Counted from the first letter of the stretch, positions 1 through 10,638 are shown. The stretch is 64,000 nt of DNA from Chaetoceros tenuissimus (GCA_021927905.1 BLLK01000056.1:62001-126000); one strand, 5' to 3'. Notes: a model not told the origin generated them from the sequence alone. Made by a program: numbers and translations.

Positions 1-116
1 TGCAGGTGTCACCTGTGGAATAGAGAAAGAAAGAAGATGAAATATGTAAGTAAGTTGCTACGTCACATGAAGATTTTCAATCCAATAAAACATCTTGAAC
101 TCTCTTCCTATCATTT
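1..116. repeat. Direct repeat of 873-988 (linker exon plus intron)
   Basis: Bases 1-116 match 873-988 at a constant offset of 872 and diverge immediately afterwards. The repeat contains the 5' end of the TPAPT linker exon, its acceptor and most of the upstream intron of the lectin gene, so an exon-intron unit was duplicated inside the gene. Confidence 0.9.
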
Positions 117-1088
117 TGTGAAAGTCGAATCCTACAAGATATCAAGAAAACTTACACTGGATGTCGGTGAAACAGTTTGAGAAATACAGGCTGCGAAGAA
201 AAGAAATACAGTCAGAATAATGTTCTCATATTTCAAAAAAGCAACAATCAAGATCTGTAATACTTACGCACGTAGCTCATGCAAGTCATTCCAGTGATGG
301 GAGTTGGGGAATAGTAAATTGCCTTTCTGATTAATGTACAAGGTGCATCATTCCAAAGGCCAAAAAGAGGATAATTTAATTCCATACAATTCTCAGAGCC
401 GTATGAGTCATTTGGCTGACCACTTCCCCAGTTGGTATATGATGATACAGAACTTCCATCAGTAAATAACCAGTTACCTTCAGTTGCAGAATCACTTCCT
501 CCTAACCATACCCGATCAGAACTATTTAAGAACTCAGTCAATCTTTGGTTTTGTTCAGAACAATGGATTGACACCAAGTTTGCTCCATTAACATTCGCTG
601 CATCTTGACTAGACTGCCATGAAAGTTCGGTTGTCTGTAGACAGATGTAACCTGCAGGATCCAGGGCTGTTGGAGCTTCTGTTGGAGAACTTGTAGGCTA
701 GAGGCAGAGAAAAGATCAAAGTTGTAAGATTACAAAGTATGTAAATAGACGGTGAACATATGAGCCTATGAAATGTCAAGAAACCACTGTCATATCTACT
801 ATGATTCATGAAAACAAAACGTACCCCAGGAGTTGGCATAGATGTCGGTGCAGGTGTATTTGCAGCCGTCGGTGCAGGTGTCACCTGTGGAATAGAGAAA
901 GAAAGAAGATGAAATATGTAAGTAAGTTGCTACGTCACATGAAGATTTTCAATCCAATAAAACATCTTGAACTCTCTTCCTATCATTTGATGGGAAAGAG
1001 TGAAAGAAATGGTACGTACAATCTCGTTCGAGAAAACTTCTTCTGGAATCAATCCAAGAAAAAGGAGGAGAGAAAAGTTCAATCTCAT
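1..1088 (-). CDS. Secreted C-type lectin-domain protein, 3' end off window
   Basis: Reconstructed as complement(join(<1..12,156..190,268..697,825..884,1020..1088)); every junction is GT..AG and the phases agree. Exon 1 encodes a 23-residue signal peptide (MRLNFSLLLFLGLIP...). Exon 2 is a 20-residue TPAPT-type Thr/Pro linker. Exon 3 carries the lectin fold: Cys-Leu-Gln near the start, a WxxSxxxAxxxGANLVSI helix, then WLGG, W-x-x-DG, a QPN loop where sugar-binding lectins have EPN or QPD, and a C-terminal WND motif with its Cys. Exon 4 supplies the last Cys (PCIS). The next exon repeats the TPAPT linker, so more modules probably follow to the left. The C-type lectin fold is clear; QPN makes calcium-dependent sugar binding uncertain. 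Expected location is the cell surface or secreted. Confidence 0.8.
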
Positions 1089-1267
1089 TTTAGACTTTGT
1101 AATCTCTATCAAAGAAAATAAAAAGAAATGTATTAGCTTGTATTTTGAATATTTCATATGAAAAGAAAGGGTGATGTGATACAATTAGCTCAGCCCAATT
1201 TATTTTTTCTTTTTCACTTCTTCCGGAATCGGACATATGTTTGACGATTTAAGTTTCGAACAAGACT

Positions 1268-1385
1268 TCTTTACTCTTCATTCTGGATCTTGTAGGGTAG
1301 AAGAGTCTTGATTTGCGTGCTATCCTTGTCTTTACTCTTCAGTCCGGATCTTGTAGGGTAGAAAAGTCTTGATTTGCGTGCTATC
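1268..1385. repeat. 61-bp tandem duplication
   Basis: Two copies starting at 1268 and 1329 share the run from tctttactcttc to gtgctatc with a few substitutions. It lies about 180 bp upstream of the lectin start, in a stretch (1089-1471) where I see no gene; it may belong to the lectin promoter. Confidence 0.8.
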
Positions 1386-1471
1386 AGATCGTGTACATCT
1401 ATATCAGACTTACGTTTTTGCAAGTATTTCAAGTGATATCAAAAGATGAAAACTAAAACTATGAAGAGACA

Positions 1472-1558
1472 TGTGTTTTGTCAAAATGTTCTTCCAAATT
1501 TGTGTTTTGTCAAAATGTTCTTCCAAATTTGTGTTTTGTCAAAATGTTCTTCCAAATT
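1472..1558. repeat. 29-bp tandem repeat, three perfect copies
   Basis: Copies start at 1472, 1501 and 1530 with the core gttttgtcaaaatgttcttcc. It abuts the 105-bp repeat at 1560, whose unit carries a similar run (tgttgcaaaatgttccaaatt), so both arrays probably grew from one motif. Confidence 0.9.
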
Positions 1559-1559
1559 T

Positions 1560-1840
1560 CATGAGCTTTCCGTTATCGTCCGTTGAGTCTATGGTTGTAC
1601 CATGGTATATGTGTACGTGGACAAGTATGGTACTTTGTTTTGTGTTGCAAAATGTTCCAAATTTCATTAGCTTTCCATTATCGTCCGTTGAGTCTATGGT
1701 TGTACCATGGTATATATGTACGTGGACAAGTATGGTACTTTGTTTTGTGTTGCAAAATGTTCCAAATTTCATTAGCTTTCCATTATCGTCCGTTGAGTCT
1801 ATGGTTGTACCATGGTATATATGTACGTGGACAAGTACCA
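1560..1840. repeat. 105-bp minisatellite, about 2.7 copies
   Basis: Units start at 1560, 1665 and 1770. The period is a multiple of three, so repetitive open frames run through it on both strands. I judge these spurious because they lack recognisable domains and flanking exons. The units are nearly identical, indicating recent expansion. Confidence 0.9.
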
Positions 1841-2426
1841 TTACTTATGGACAAGAAAAATTTAGGGAGAACTTCCGTCTTTTCACCTAGAAGATTCTTT
1901 GCAAAATTGAAAAGCTAACGCATCGGAAAAGGCTTGAGGCAGCTTGAAGGAATCAATCTGGAAATAGGAAAGAAGGAAGGGCTGTAGCGAGTGTCTACCT
2001 GTGCCTGGATTGTCGTCTGCTTCTGTTCTTGCAACTTCTTTGTAGGGAGAAGAATGAAAAAAGAAGATTTCTCGGCTTTTGGGACTTTTTGGAGCAACCT
2101 TTAGGGATCTAGCTAGTAGCAGCTTGCTTCTTGTTGTTCATTTTAAGATTTGATGTTTGGCTTTTTGGCTGATGCTGAGACCCTCAGAATTGAAGTATCT
2201 TCATGGAACAATTGGATACAACTAACAAATGCAACGGCGTGAATGAAAGGAAAGTGAGAAAATGGACTTGACGCAATTCCTTTGAATCAATCTCATCTCA
2301 AATACTTCCCTCCTCCCACTACAAAGAAAGAGATCCATTTTTCCATACTGCTAGATCTCAAATCAGAGTTGTATTAAAACCCACAGCGGAAATCTAAATT
2401 TGATTTAGGGTAGAAAGAACCATAAA
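1841..2426. other. Intergenic, no gene seen
   Basis: Only short open frames without recognisable content on either strand. It separates the minisatellite from the 3' end of the glycosyltransferase-like relic on the minus strand. Confidence 0.6.
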
Positions 2427-2957
2427 TCAAATGTCAAGCAAAGAATAGCTAGTTGCTTCAAATAAGTTTAGATTCTTATCATGATGCTCAATCAAACGCA
2501 CTTGAAACGGAGGTCGACTGGTAGAATCTTTACTCTCAACCATGTACTTTGCCCAATTCCATGGCAAAGAAACATAATATTTGGAAAGTCCTGAGGTTTT
2601 ATTGAATTTGTCAAACAACACAAAGCCATGTGACATAAAATAAGCCTCTTTTCTTCTTCCTTCTTGCCCATTAAAATGCATCTGTCCCAAACCTTTTCCA
2701 AGTGAGTATTGAGTTTCATTGAAAATTTGTGCAAGAGAATTGTACGCTTCTTCATCTCCGATGACATGAATGTTCATTCCATGATCAATTGGTGCATTGA
2801 TGAAAACACTTTTAAGCGCAACTTTGAATTCAGCCAAGAATCCGGAATGATTTCCTGACAACCCAAATACTATGTTGAAATCAGGTGTTGCTGATATTTT
2901 TGTGGAAGAGGATGTGTCTACTTTTTGAATAGCTAAGTCTTTAATCTTCGATAGAGA
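2427..2957 (-). pseudogene. Glycosyltransferase-like fragment
   Basis: An open frame without an in-frame ATG near its 5' end. It begins just after a polypyrimidine-AG (TTTTTTTTAACCACAG), so it may be a terminal exon whose upstream exons are missing or unrecognised. It reads DFNIVFGLSGNHSGF...KSVFINAP...MNIHVIGDEEAY, resembling the first beta-strand/helix of GT-A type nucleotide-sugar transferases (IVF..., IKSVL...P). It stops after about 175 residues, before any DxD metal motif. I cannot assign a GT family. Upstream to about 3312 I find no convincing donor or start, so a relic is more likely than a working gene. Confidence 0.4.
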
Positions 2958-3320
2958 CTGTGGTTAAAAAAAAGCACGCGAAATATTATTTTTCGCTTCA
3001 GAAATATTATTGTTTGCTTCTCTTGTAGAATCATCTTGCTAGTTGATTGTTTCTCAGTGATAAGATATCAGATGCAACTTGCACTATTATCACATATGTG
3101 AGAAGTGTTCCTCAGAGGAACTCTCTACTCTTCTCACAAGCAATGTAAGGAAAGTAAGAAGAAGAGAATTGGCGAGGATTGCTTGTGCATGTTGATAATG
3201 AATCAGTCGTGTAAAGTCAAACTTCATCTACAGGACAAATTAGAGTTATTTAATCATATTTTAGTCGAGAGAGACGAAGTGTAGCATCTGAGAATACTTG
3301 CAGTGTGAGTGAGTATGCGC

Positions 3321-4076
3321 TAAGGGTTCGTATTTCGTGCCGGCACCAAACTGCCAAAATCAGAGGGGGTTGGTGCCAGGCACCAATTGGCACCATGAGG
3401 TAGTCCCATAGTACTGACATATCAATATCAATAATCTAGCTCAATATTGAATACGCATTGTTACTTCTTTTTAATTATCTTCGTATGCTTGAATCCACAA
3501 AGGAAGCAAATCTCCATTACATCTAGCAAACATACGAACCTCTAAAGTGTCTTCATATACTGGTCCACAAGTTTCGACAACAAGTTTCATCTGAGAGAAT
3601 ACTCTCTCAACTGAACAACTTGATACTTGAATCAGAACGATAAGTCTCAATGCCAACGAGAAACATGGAAAATCACTATCATCTTTCACAATTGGTTTCC
3701 AAAACTCCCAAATTCTAGTAGCTTTTTCACCAGCATCTTTTTTCCAATCATCATCCACTTCAGCACCCATTCGCTTCTTCCTTTTTTCAAGTCTAGTTTT
3801 GAAACGTTCCGACTTCTCCAGAGTGTTTCTCCCCAAGTTTTTCTGGCATGGTGTTTGAAAGTTGAATATGAGTAATGAGATAGAAAAAAAGAAAACATCG
3901 ACTGTCTCTCCACAGCAAAAAACCAGCTTTTTTCCGTAAAACGAGTGGCTGACAACCATTCGTTTACTGCAACGAGGTACTATCTTGGCCAGAGTACCAT
4001 CTATACTTAGTAACTATTGTTTGGCACCGGAGCTGGCACAGGACTTGAAAATTTTGGCACCAAATACGAACCCCTA
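3321..4076 (-). mobile_element. Non-autonomous hAT transposon, complete ends
   Basis: A 756-bp element bounded by inverted ends, TAAGGGTTCGTATTTCGTGCC on the left and the complement of TAGGGGTTCGTATTTGGTGCC on the right. It is flanked by a perfect 8-bp duplication, gtatgcgc, at 3313-3320 and 4077-4084. Both termini are loaded with subterminal TTGGCACC/GGTGCC motifs, typical of hAT transposase-binding sites. The interior keeps only the C-terminal dimerisation part of a transposase on the minus strand. The length is far below an autonomous hAT (about 3-4 kb), so it is an internally deleted derivative. Confidence 0.88.
3471..3959 (-). pseudogene. hAT transposase C-terminal dimerisation fragment
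   Basis: This 162-residue open frame ends with an hAT dimerisation-like segment: LALRLIVLIQVSSCSVERVFSQMK, followed by ...EDTLEVRMFARCNGD, matching the family pattern (L..l..i..SSa.vER.FS). The N-terminal half is low-similarity sequence; the BED finger and RNase H-like catalytic core are absent. It lies wholly inside the inverted-repeat element. It cannot transpose the element itself but could be made as a truncated dimerisation peptide. Confidence 0.75.
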
Positions 4077-4306
4077 GTATGCGCATCATCGTAGTCATCA
4101 CTTATGCCTTATGCTTCCCCTAACCCTAATTCAAACAATGCAACAACATATTAATATTTTCATATTACTAGCAGTACATATTACATAGCACAATCAAGCA
4201 ATCTCTATTGAAAAAGGTGAATCAAGGTGAATAGATAAAGATTCAAGTGGAAGTACATCAAATTGCTGCTGCTGTAAAAAATTATAAAAAGAAGAAACAC
4301 GAAAAC

Positions 4307-5554
4307 ATGAATTCATTTTTGACAAAAAGCGTCGCTATTGCAATGCTTCTATCTGCTGTGGTTGTACTTTTTTCATCAAGTTGGCTTGCCACACAAGAAA
4401 AGAAAGATTCTTTTCCAAAGCAAATTTACAAAAGTGTTGTTTCACTTGAAAGAAATGTAGAAACAGTGGATGAAGCTGATGATTTCTTACCGGTAGAATG
4501 TCATGAAAAACGTGTACGAGAATTTCCTACCTTGACATCTTTGTTGGAAAAAGGCAAAGACTCTTCTATGGGCAACGAAGGAGGCGAGTGGTCTGCTTGT
4601 ACTCATATATCTATATATGGAATGAATTTTGCGGCATTCTTTGCTCGACACTTGGCGTATGGTTTGAAGCCTAAATCTGTTTTAGAATTTGGCTGTGGGC
4701 TTGGTACTACATCTGATTTCTTGGCAAGATTTGTTCCAGGAGGATCAAAAGTTGTATGTGTGGAACCAGAACCTATGCTCGGAGAAGTTTTCGGAGGTGA
4801 AGGAACTAGTAGATCCTTTCCAAGTCGACCACTTCAATTGTCAATGTTATCTTTTGCTCCAGATGCAAAAGATTGTTCAGATGCGCTATTTCATGAAGAT
4901 ATGGGATTTGAATTGGTATTGTCTTTGGAAGTTGCAGAACATGTACCTCCTGAATTTACAGATGAATTAATTCAAAGGTTGGCAAGAGCTACTACAAAAT
5001 ATCTTGTATTTGCAGCGGCACGTCCTGGTCAAGGCGGTACTGGACATATCGATGAATCAATGCATACTAGAGACTGGTGGATTGAGAAATTCACAAGTGT
5101 TGATAGAGGTAATGGAAGAGGCAAGCTACATTTGCTACCGCAATTAAGTAGAGGCATAAGAATGATGACTGGATTCACTGATCGAGCTTATGATTTTGGA
5201 ACCAATTTGATTGCATTCGGAGCAGAAGGAGTCGATGACATTTTGGAAGTGCCACAGATTGCTCATGATTGCTTCTTCAATCCTTGGCCAGTCGGTAAAG
5301 AAGTCTACGGGGATAAAGAAGATAGAAAGTATGCCACAGAACATGATCTACCAGAATTTCTTGAGAATAAGAGGCCTTGTCCGGCATGGAATAAAGAAGG
5401 TGTAGATGCTGATAGTTATAGAATGAAGCGAAGTCTATGGGTTGAGGGCCAAGCTCAAGCTCTATGGCCAGAATTAGATCTGTTGATCCGTAGAGTGAAA
5501 AGTGGAGAATTAAAATGTGAAGTTGAACGTACTACTAGTAATGAAAGCAATTGA
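4307..5554 (+). CDS. Membrane-anchored class I SAM methyltransferase
   Basis: 415 residues from the ATG at 4307; the frame is open for 20 codons upstream but without ATG. The N-terminus is a signal anchor (about residues 8-30, AIAMLLSAVVVLFSSSWLA), so the catalytic domain would face the ER/Golgi lumen. Motif I is LEFGCGLGTT with the post-I acidic residue in VVCVEPEPM. FELVLSLEVAEHVP matches motif IV, and the next strand is YLVFAAARPGQGGTGH. This is the Methyltransf_23-like fold; the substrate is unknown. A lumenal methyltransferase could act on glycans or secreted proteins. It has no introns. Confidence 0.8.
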   Translation: MNSFLTKSVAIAMLLSAVVVLFSSSWLATQEKKDSFPKQIYKSVVSLERNVETVDEADDFLPVECHEKRVREFPTLTSLLEKGKDSSMGNEGGEWSACTHISIYGMNFAAFFARHLAYGLKPKSVLEFGCGLGTTSDFLARFVPGGSKVVCVEPEPMLGEVFGGEGTSRSFPSRPLQLSMLSFAPDAKDCSDALFHEDMGFELVLSLEVAEHVPPEFTDELIQRLARATTKYLVFAAARPGQGGTGHIDESMHTRDWWIEKFTSVDRGNGRGKLHLLPQLSRGIRMMTGFTDRAYDFGTNLIAFGAEGVDDILEVPQIAHDCFFNPWPVGKEVYGDKEDRKYATEHDLPEFLENKRPCPAWNKEGVDADSYRMKRSLWVEGQAQALWPELDLLIRRVKSGELKCEVERTTSNESN

Positions 5555-5745
5555 AAAGTATACAAAGTCATAGACAACTACCTCCAATCATTCATTTTGA
5601 ACAGAAGGTTATGAAACATCAAGACATTCAAAATCCACTTGTAAATTCAAAAAGACGCCTTGATATGGTAAAGGACTTGTTGTTTTCGAAAGGGTACAAG
5701 TTGTTTCACCAAGACGAAGACTACCTTGCAGTAAAAGTTGATTAG
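5555..5745 (+). other. Short open frame just after the methyltransferase
   Basis: A frame overlapping the methyltransferase stop by a few bases continues for about 64 codons to TAG at 5745. It ends GYKLFHQDEDYLAVKVD, similar in feel to the C-terminal strand of FkbM-like methyltransferases. It has an internal ATG but no clear promoter. It could be a former C-terminal extension cut off by a frame break, a downstream exon, or chance. From 5746 to the end of EEF2 nothing else is seen. Confidence 0.25.
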
Positions 5746-5892
5746 TGGATATTTCCTTTACTTGTCTTAAAGCTAATGCATATGAATGATTTCTTGATAT
5801 GAATTACAATAACTCTATCAGAATCTGACAGCGAATAAAGAGCAGCAAATGTTATAAAGTTTTTTTATGTTACTCTTGTAGAAACTAAATAT

Positions 5893-8848
5893 TTAGAGCT
5901 TGTCAAGGTATTGAGAAATCTGTGGAACACCATCCTTAAGACCCTTACGCTTACGTACAGCAAGGATAGTCTCGTTACACTTGTTACCCTCAGTGTATGG
6001 ATCTCCGGTCATTGGCTCCCAGTGATCGAAGGAACACTGTGGGAATGCCTTTCCTCCGGTGTGGGAACGAAGGTCAGCAGTGAATCCGAAGGACTCCATA
6101 ACTGGAAGGTATGCAAGAAGGGTCATTTGTGGGGTTCCTGGTCTCTGTTCCTCAGAGAATACATGACCACGACGACGGGTAAGTACTCCGTATACGTTAC
6201 CCATAGCATCCTGTGGAACGGAAATGTTACACAAGTAAACTGGTTCAAGAAGATTTGGGCAAGCAGTCATCAAGGAAGAGAAGCACACACGACGAGCGGT
6301 AGGCATGATCTGTCCCATACCACGATGGATAGCATCAGCGTGAAGAACAACATCCATAAGGTTGAAACGGCATCCACGCATCTGTTCCTCAGCAAGAGGT
6401 CCGTTCTGGGTAGCCCATGCGAATCCTCCTACAACAGACTCCTTAATCTCAAGAAGGTAGTTAACTCCCTTTGTGGTATCAACGAAAAGGTTAGGTCCAG
6501 TTCCCTCTGGTCCGAAAGCCCAGATCTTACGAGCCTCGGTAACATCCCATCCGTATTCATCAGCCATCTTACGTCCCTGAAGCTTAGGATCAGCCTGTGG
6601 GGTAATTTCACCATCATCAATAGCAAGAGAAAGCTCTGGTCCAATAGTGTCAGCCTCAACGAAAAGACGGTTATGCTTGTTCGCAGACTTTGCAAGACAA
6701 GTCTGGTCAGACTTAGCAGTACAGGTCTCACGGAAGGAAACAACTGGATCAGAAACCTTAACCTCAGTTCCCATGAAATCATTCTGAAGATCCTGAAGAC
6801 AAATCTCAAGGTGAAGCTCTCCAGAAGCAGCAATAATATGTTCTCCAGACTCCTCGGTGTAACAAAGAACCATCGGATCGGACTTAGCAAGACGCTTCAT
6901 TCCCTCAACAAGCTTTGGAAGATCAGCAGAGTTCTTTGGCTCAACAGCACAACGTACAACTGGGGATACAGAGAACTTCATGGACTTAATGGTACATGCA
7001 TCATCAGCGGTACAGATGGTTCCGCTCTTAAGAAGGTATTGATCAACTCCAACAAGAGCACAAGTGTTTCCAGCTGGTACATCAGCAACCTGCTCAGTGT
7101 ATTTACCCATCATGATAACAGTACGCTGAATGTTCTTAACCCACAACTCAGTCTTCTTTCCAGGCTGGTAGTTAGGTCCCATGATACGAACCTTTTGTCC
7201 AGTAGCAATCTTTCCAGAGAAAACACGTCCGAAAGCGTAGAAACGTCCCTTATCGGAGGTAGGAACCATCTTAGATACGTACATACAAAGTGGAGCTCCA
7301 TCAGAAGTATCACAGGTACGGATAGCAGTAGCGGTAGCATCATCAAGAGGTCCCTCGTAAAGGGTATCAACACGGTATGCCTGTGCCTTAGCTGGAGAAG
7401 GAAGGTGAAGTACAATCATCTCAAGTACGGTATCTCCAGCTGGAAGCCACTTTTGCATGACACGCTTAAGAAGTTGCTTTCCAACAAGTTCCTTCTCATC
7501 AGTCTTGAGCTCAACTCCAATAGCCTTGAGCATCTTTTTGACCTTTCCGTGCTTCTCGTTCATGATTGCTTCGAAAAGGTTGGTGATTGGAGAAGCAATG
7601 AACTGACAGAACGCACGCTCAAGGGTACCTCCCTTATCCGAAGTGGTCCATACCTTACGAGCAGGATCAAAGAACCAATCTCCCCAAAGCTTGGTCATCA
7701 TTTTCTCCTCTGGAACACCGAACTTAGCTCCATAAGTTTTTGCAAAACGCTTCAAAGTGAATGCCCACTGGTGAAGACCAGATCCGAACGCAACAGTTCC
7801 CTTGGTTGGGTCAACCTGTACATCTCCAAGAGCTTCATCGTTGTACATAGCTACAATAACGTTGACAGACTCGATTGCACGACAGAACGCCTGGTAAAGC
7901 TCTTCTGCAGGAAGTTGAAGTTCCAAAAGAGCACGATCAACCTTGTTCACCATAAGAACAGGACGTACACGTTCCGAAATAGCCTGACGAAGTACAGTCT
8001 CAGTCTGTACACACACTCCATCAATGGTATCCACAACCACCAAAGCTCCATCGGTAACACGAAGAGCAGCGGTAACTTCCGAAGAGAAATCAACGTGACC
8101 AGGTGAATCAATAAGATTAATCAAATAAGAATTCTCGGAAATTTGAATGGTATCATCTGCAGCAGCTGCAGCCTCCATAGCCACCTTGTTTGCCTCCGCT
8201 TCTTCTGCGGAAAGTCCAGAAGCTTCTCCTGCCTTGACATCGTACTCGAAGTACATAGAAATACCAGTGGATTTGATGGTGATTCCACGTTCAGCCTCAT
8301 CGGCACGGGTATCGGTGTAACGTGCTCCTCCTGCTGCCTTTGCGGAGATGATACCTGCCTTTTGTACGAGGGAGTCGGTGAGGGTAGTCTTTCCGTGATC
8401 TACGTGAGCGATAACACTCATGGAACGAATGTTATGCTTGAGATCCATAATGGCTCTCATCTGATCTACTGTGAAGTTAACCTGAAGTGTGAAGGAGGGA
8501 GAGAGAAAGGTGTTAGTTGAGATGTAAAGAAGGAAAGAAAGATATGATATGTGTCATGTGGACATAAGATGTGTTTGACTAAAGTTTGAGAATCTGTTGA
8601 CAGGAAAGTGACTACAGCAGAAGAAAACAGTGATTGAATAGAAGAGAAGCCTTCATCAAGTGTATCTAGATCTAGTCAAGTCCATCTCTAACTTCCAGTC
8701 ATGAATCATAAAAGATTCTCAGAACGAATCCAAAAATTGCATTGGTCACTTCTACTCCTCTGTTCCTTTCATTCCTTTTCTCTCCAGTCCATTCTAGAGT
8801 CTCTCACTAATACACACAACTAACATCTCAATCATGAAAACGCACCAT
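5893..8848 (-). CDS. EEF2: Translation elongation factor 2
   Basis: 863 residues as complement(join(5893..8481,8846..8848)). The first exon carries only the ATG plus 5' UTR, followed by a 364-nt GTGCGT..CAG intron; exon 2 opens VNFTVDQ as in all eukaryotic EF-2. It drives GTP-dependent ribosomal translocation. G1 is AHVDHGKT (26-33), then [17 protein letters not shown] and NKVD. The diphthamide loop is [13 protein letters not shown] with the modified His at residue 720. The C-terminus ends YLDKL. The third-to-last loop residue before Gln is Met where animals and fungi have Gly. Codon choice is strongly biased (GGT, GTC/GTT, AAG), as expected for a very highly expressed gene. Human EEF2 also has an ATG-only first coding exon. 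Confidence 0.96.
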
Positions 8849-9573
8849 CTTGAAATTAGTTTTTCTATTCTAATAAATCTTCTAGACAAGATGTAAGCTC
8901 ATAAAAGGCTTGGCTCCTTCGCTGATCAAGTCACTTTGTTTTCACATTCTTCCAACGAGTGATGAAGTAAGTGGTGAGAAAAGGGTTAGGATGGATGGAC
9001 AGACCGATTGGGATATGAGTGCATTAGAATGGATCTTTTCGCGCCTTTTTTGTACAACGTGGTGAGTTGGGTGTCAAGTGGAAAGGATCTTTTTTAGTTT
9101 TGTAAGTGTTTGGTGATTGAAATATTTAGTGAGTATGATCGTTTTAGAAGTGAAGTATTGTGTATTAAAATGTATGAATATTCTCTAGTAATGCCATCAT
9201 GGAAAAGAATAAAGATTATCTCAAAATTATAGATATTCAAAAGGGATTTCCAATCCATCAACATGCAGAGAAAGATTCGATTCTCTTCTTAGCATCAGAT
9301 TCAAGGACAGACAGACGTATCTTTGTAACGGTCATTCTATTCTATTAACCGTTTTCTCAGTTTCATCTTTCTTCAAGGACCAACCAAAAGCAAAGAAGAA
9401 AAAATATGAATGAGGCAAGTGTCGACGTAATCAACATCTGCTTACGTTGAATGAAGTACTTTGCTTTGTTCAAGTTTTCATCTCTTGAAGTCTCATTATT
9501 GTACATATTACATTTCTATATACATTTATATATATCTTCTCTGCTACATATATCCTACTAGACTATAAGCAAC
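8849..9573. promoter_or_regulatory. Divergent intergenic region EEF2 / carrier gene
   Basis: 725 bp between the EEF2 start codon (minus strand) and the carrier-family start (plus strand). It must hold both promoters. No coding frame or strong repeat is seen; pyrimidine-rich and TATATA-rich patches (about 9510-9550) lie just upstream of the carrier ATG. Confidence 0.5.
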
Positions 9574-10638
9574 ATGACTCTTCTTCACACATCGCTGCTT
9601 CTCTCGCTGTTACTGCAATTATCATTCATCTTGTATTCCAATGCAACAGCCGTCAATCCATTGCATATATCAAGACCAGCATTACTTCAATCCATTAAAA
9701 AGGTTCCAATCAACATGTCATCGTCATCCTACATATCGAATGATGTCAACGTTGACAAATGGTACGATCAAGGCTGTGATGAATTACTCAAGTGTTCCTC
9801 TTCTCCTTCCAAACAAGTACAAAATTGTTCCATTCTGAAAAACATCATTCGGGGAGCTGTACTCAGAGTAGCATCGGATTTATCAGGTGGAACTGTATTG
9901 GAAAATATAAAGTGTAGAGTCACAGCTACATCCCAAAGCCCTATTCAGGCATGCAAAGATATCATAGAGCAACCAGGTGGAATATGGAATTTGTGGACTG
10001 GAACTCCCTCACGTATGATTGAAGGAAGTCTCATGGGAGGAATCTTTCTAGTCGCGAATCAAGCTACTAAAGCGCAAATATTGAGAATGGGTGCGAGTCC
10101 TAATCTAGCTGCTCTTTGTGGTGGGATTGTTGGTGGTGTAGCTCAATCGGTCATTATGACTCCGACTGGATTATTGTTTACGAGTTTGAATGTGAATAAA
10201 TCCAAACCAGGTCATGAAAATGATACTGCAATCAGTTTGGCAAAGGATATTGTTTCAAAGCAAGGTGTACAAGGATTGTTTGTGGGGATTGGACCGATGG
10301 CAGTGAGACAAGCCTCGAATTGGTCTAGTCGTTCTTTGTTTACGGAATTGTGTAGAACAAATTTACAATTGTCTAGATTTGGTTTGATGGGTGAAATTGG
10401 ATCGGGGATTATTGGTGGACTTGGCAGTTGTTGGAATACACCGATTGAAACTGTGAGAGTGTTGATGCAACGGGATTATAGTTTGGGTGTAGAGCCAAAG
10501 ACCTTTGGAGGTTATGTCGAAGAAGAAATGAAAAAGGGAGGTGTGCCTGCTTTGTTTCGTGGAGTTACTCCTCGTGCTTGTCAAGCAGTATGGCAAACTG
10601 TGTTTATGGTGGTGGTGCCAAATCTTTTGGGGTTCTAA
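9574..10638 (+). CDS. Mitochondrial-carrier-family protein with N-terminal signal peptide
   Basis: 354 residues, no introns. Residues 1-25 (MTLLHTSLLLSLLLQLSFIL) look like a secretory signal; the carrier fold follows from about 90. The three repeats are degenerate: TVLENIKCR replaces the first PxD/ExxK/R motif, PTGLLFTSL the second, and only the third is canonical (PIETVRVLMQ). The carrier repeat GGVPALFRGVTPR is clear. A signal peptide on a carrier suggests routing through the ER, perhaps to a plastid envelope, but no clear ASAFAP motif is visible. A broken paralogue sits at 17.8-18.6 kb. The substrate cannot be told. Confidence 0.75.
   Translation: MTLLHTSLLLSLLLQLSFILYSNATAVNPLHISRPALLQSIKKVPINMSSSSYISNDVNVDKWYDQGCDELLKCSSSPSKQVQNCSILKNIIRGAVLRVASDLSGGTVLENIKCRVTATSQSPIQACKDIIEQPGGIWNLWTGTPSRMIEGSLMGGIFLVANQATKAQILRMGASPNLAALCGGIVGGVAQSVIMTPTGLLFTSLNVNKSKPGHENDTAISLAKDIVSKQGVQGLFVGIGPMAVRQASNWSSRSLFTELCRTNLQLSRFGLMGEIGSGIIGGLGSCWNTPIETVRVLMQRDYSLGVEPKTFGGYVEEEMKKGGVPALFRGVTPRACQAVWQTVFMVVVPNLLGF

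Noticed and set aside
1471-1918. Open frames of 100-139 codons through the 105-bp repeats on both strands
   Set aside because: Period divisible by three keeps frames open on either strand; no signal, domain or exon partners.
5911-8106. 731-codon open frame antisense to EEF2
   Set aside because: It mirrors the biased codons of EEF2; no domain and no start context. A by-product of codon bias.
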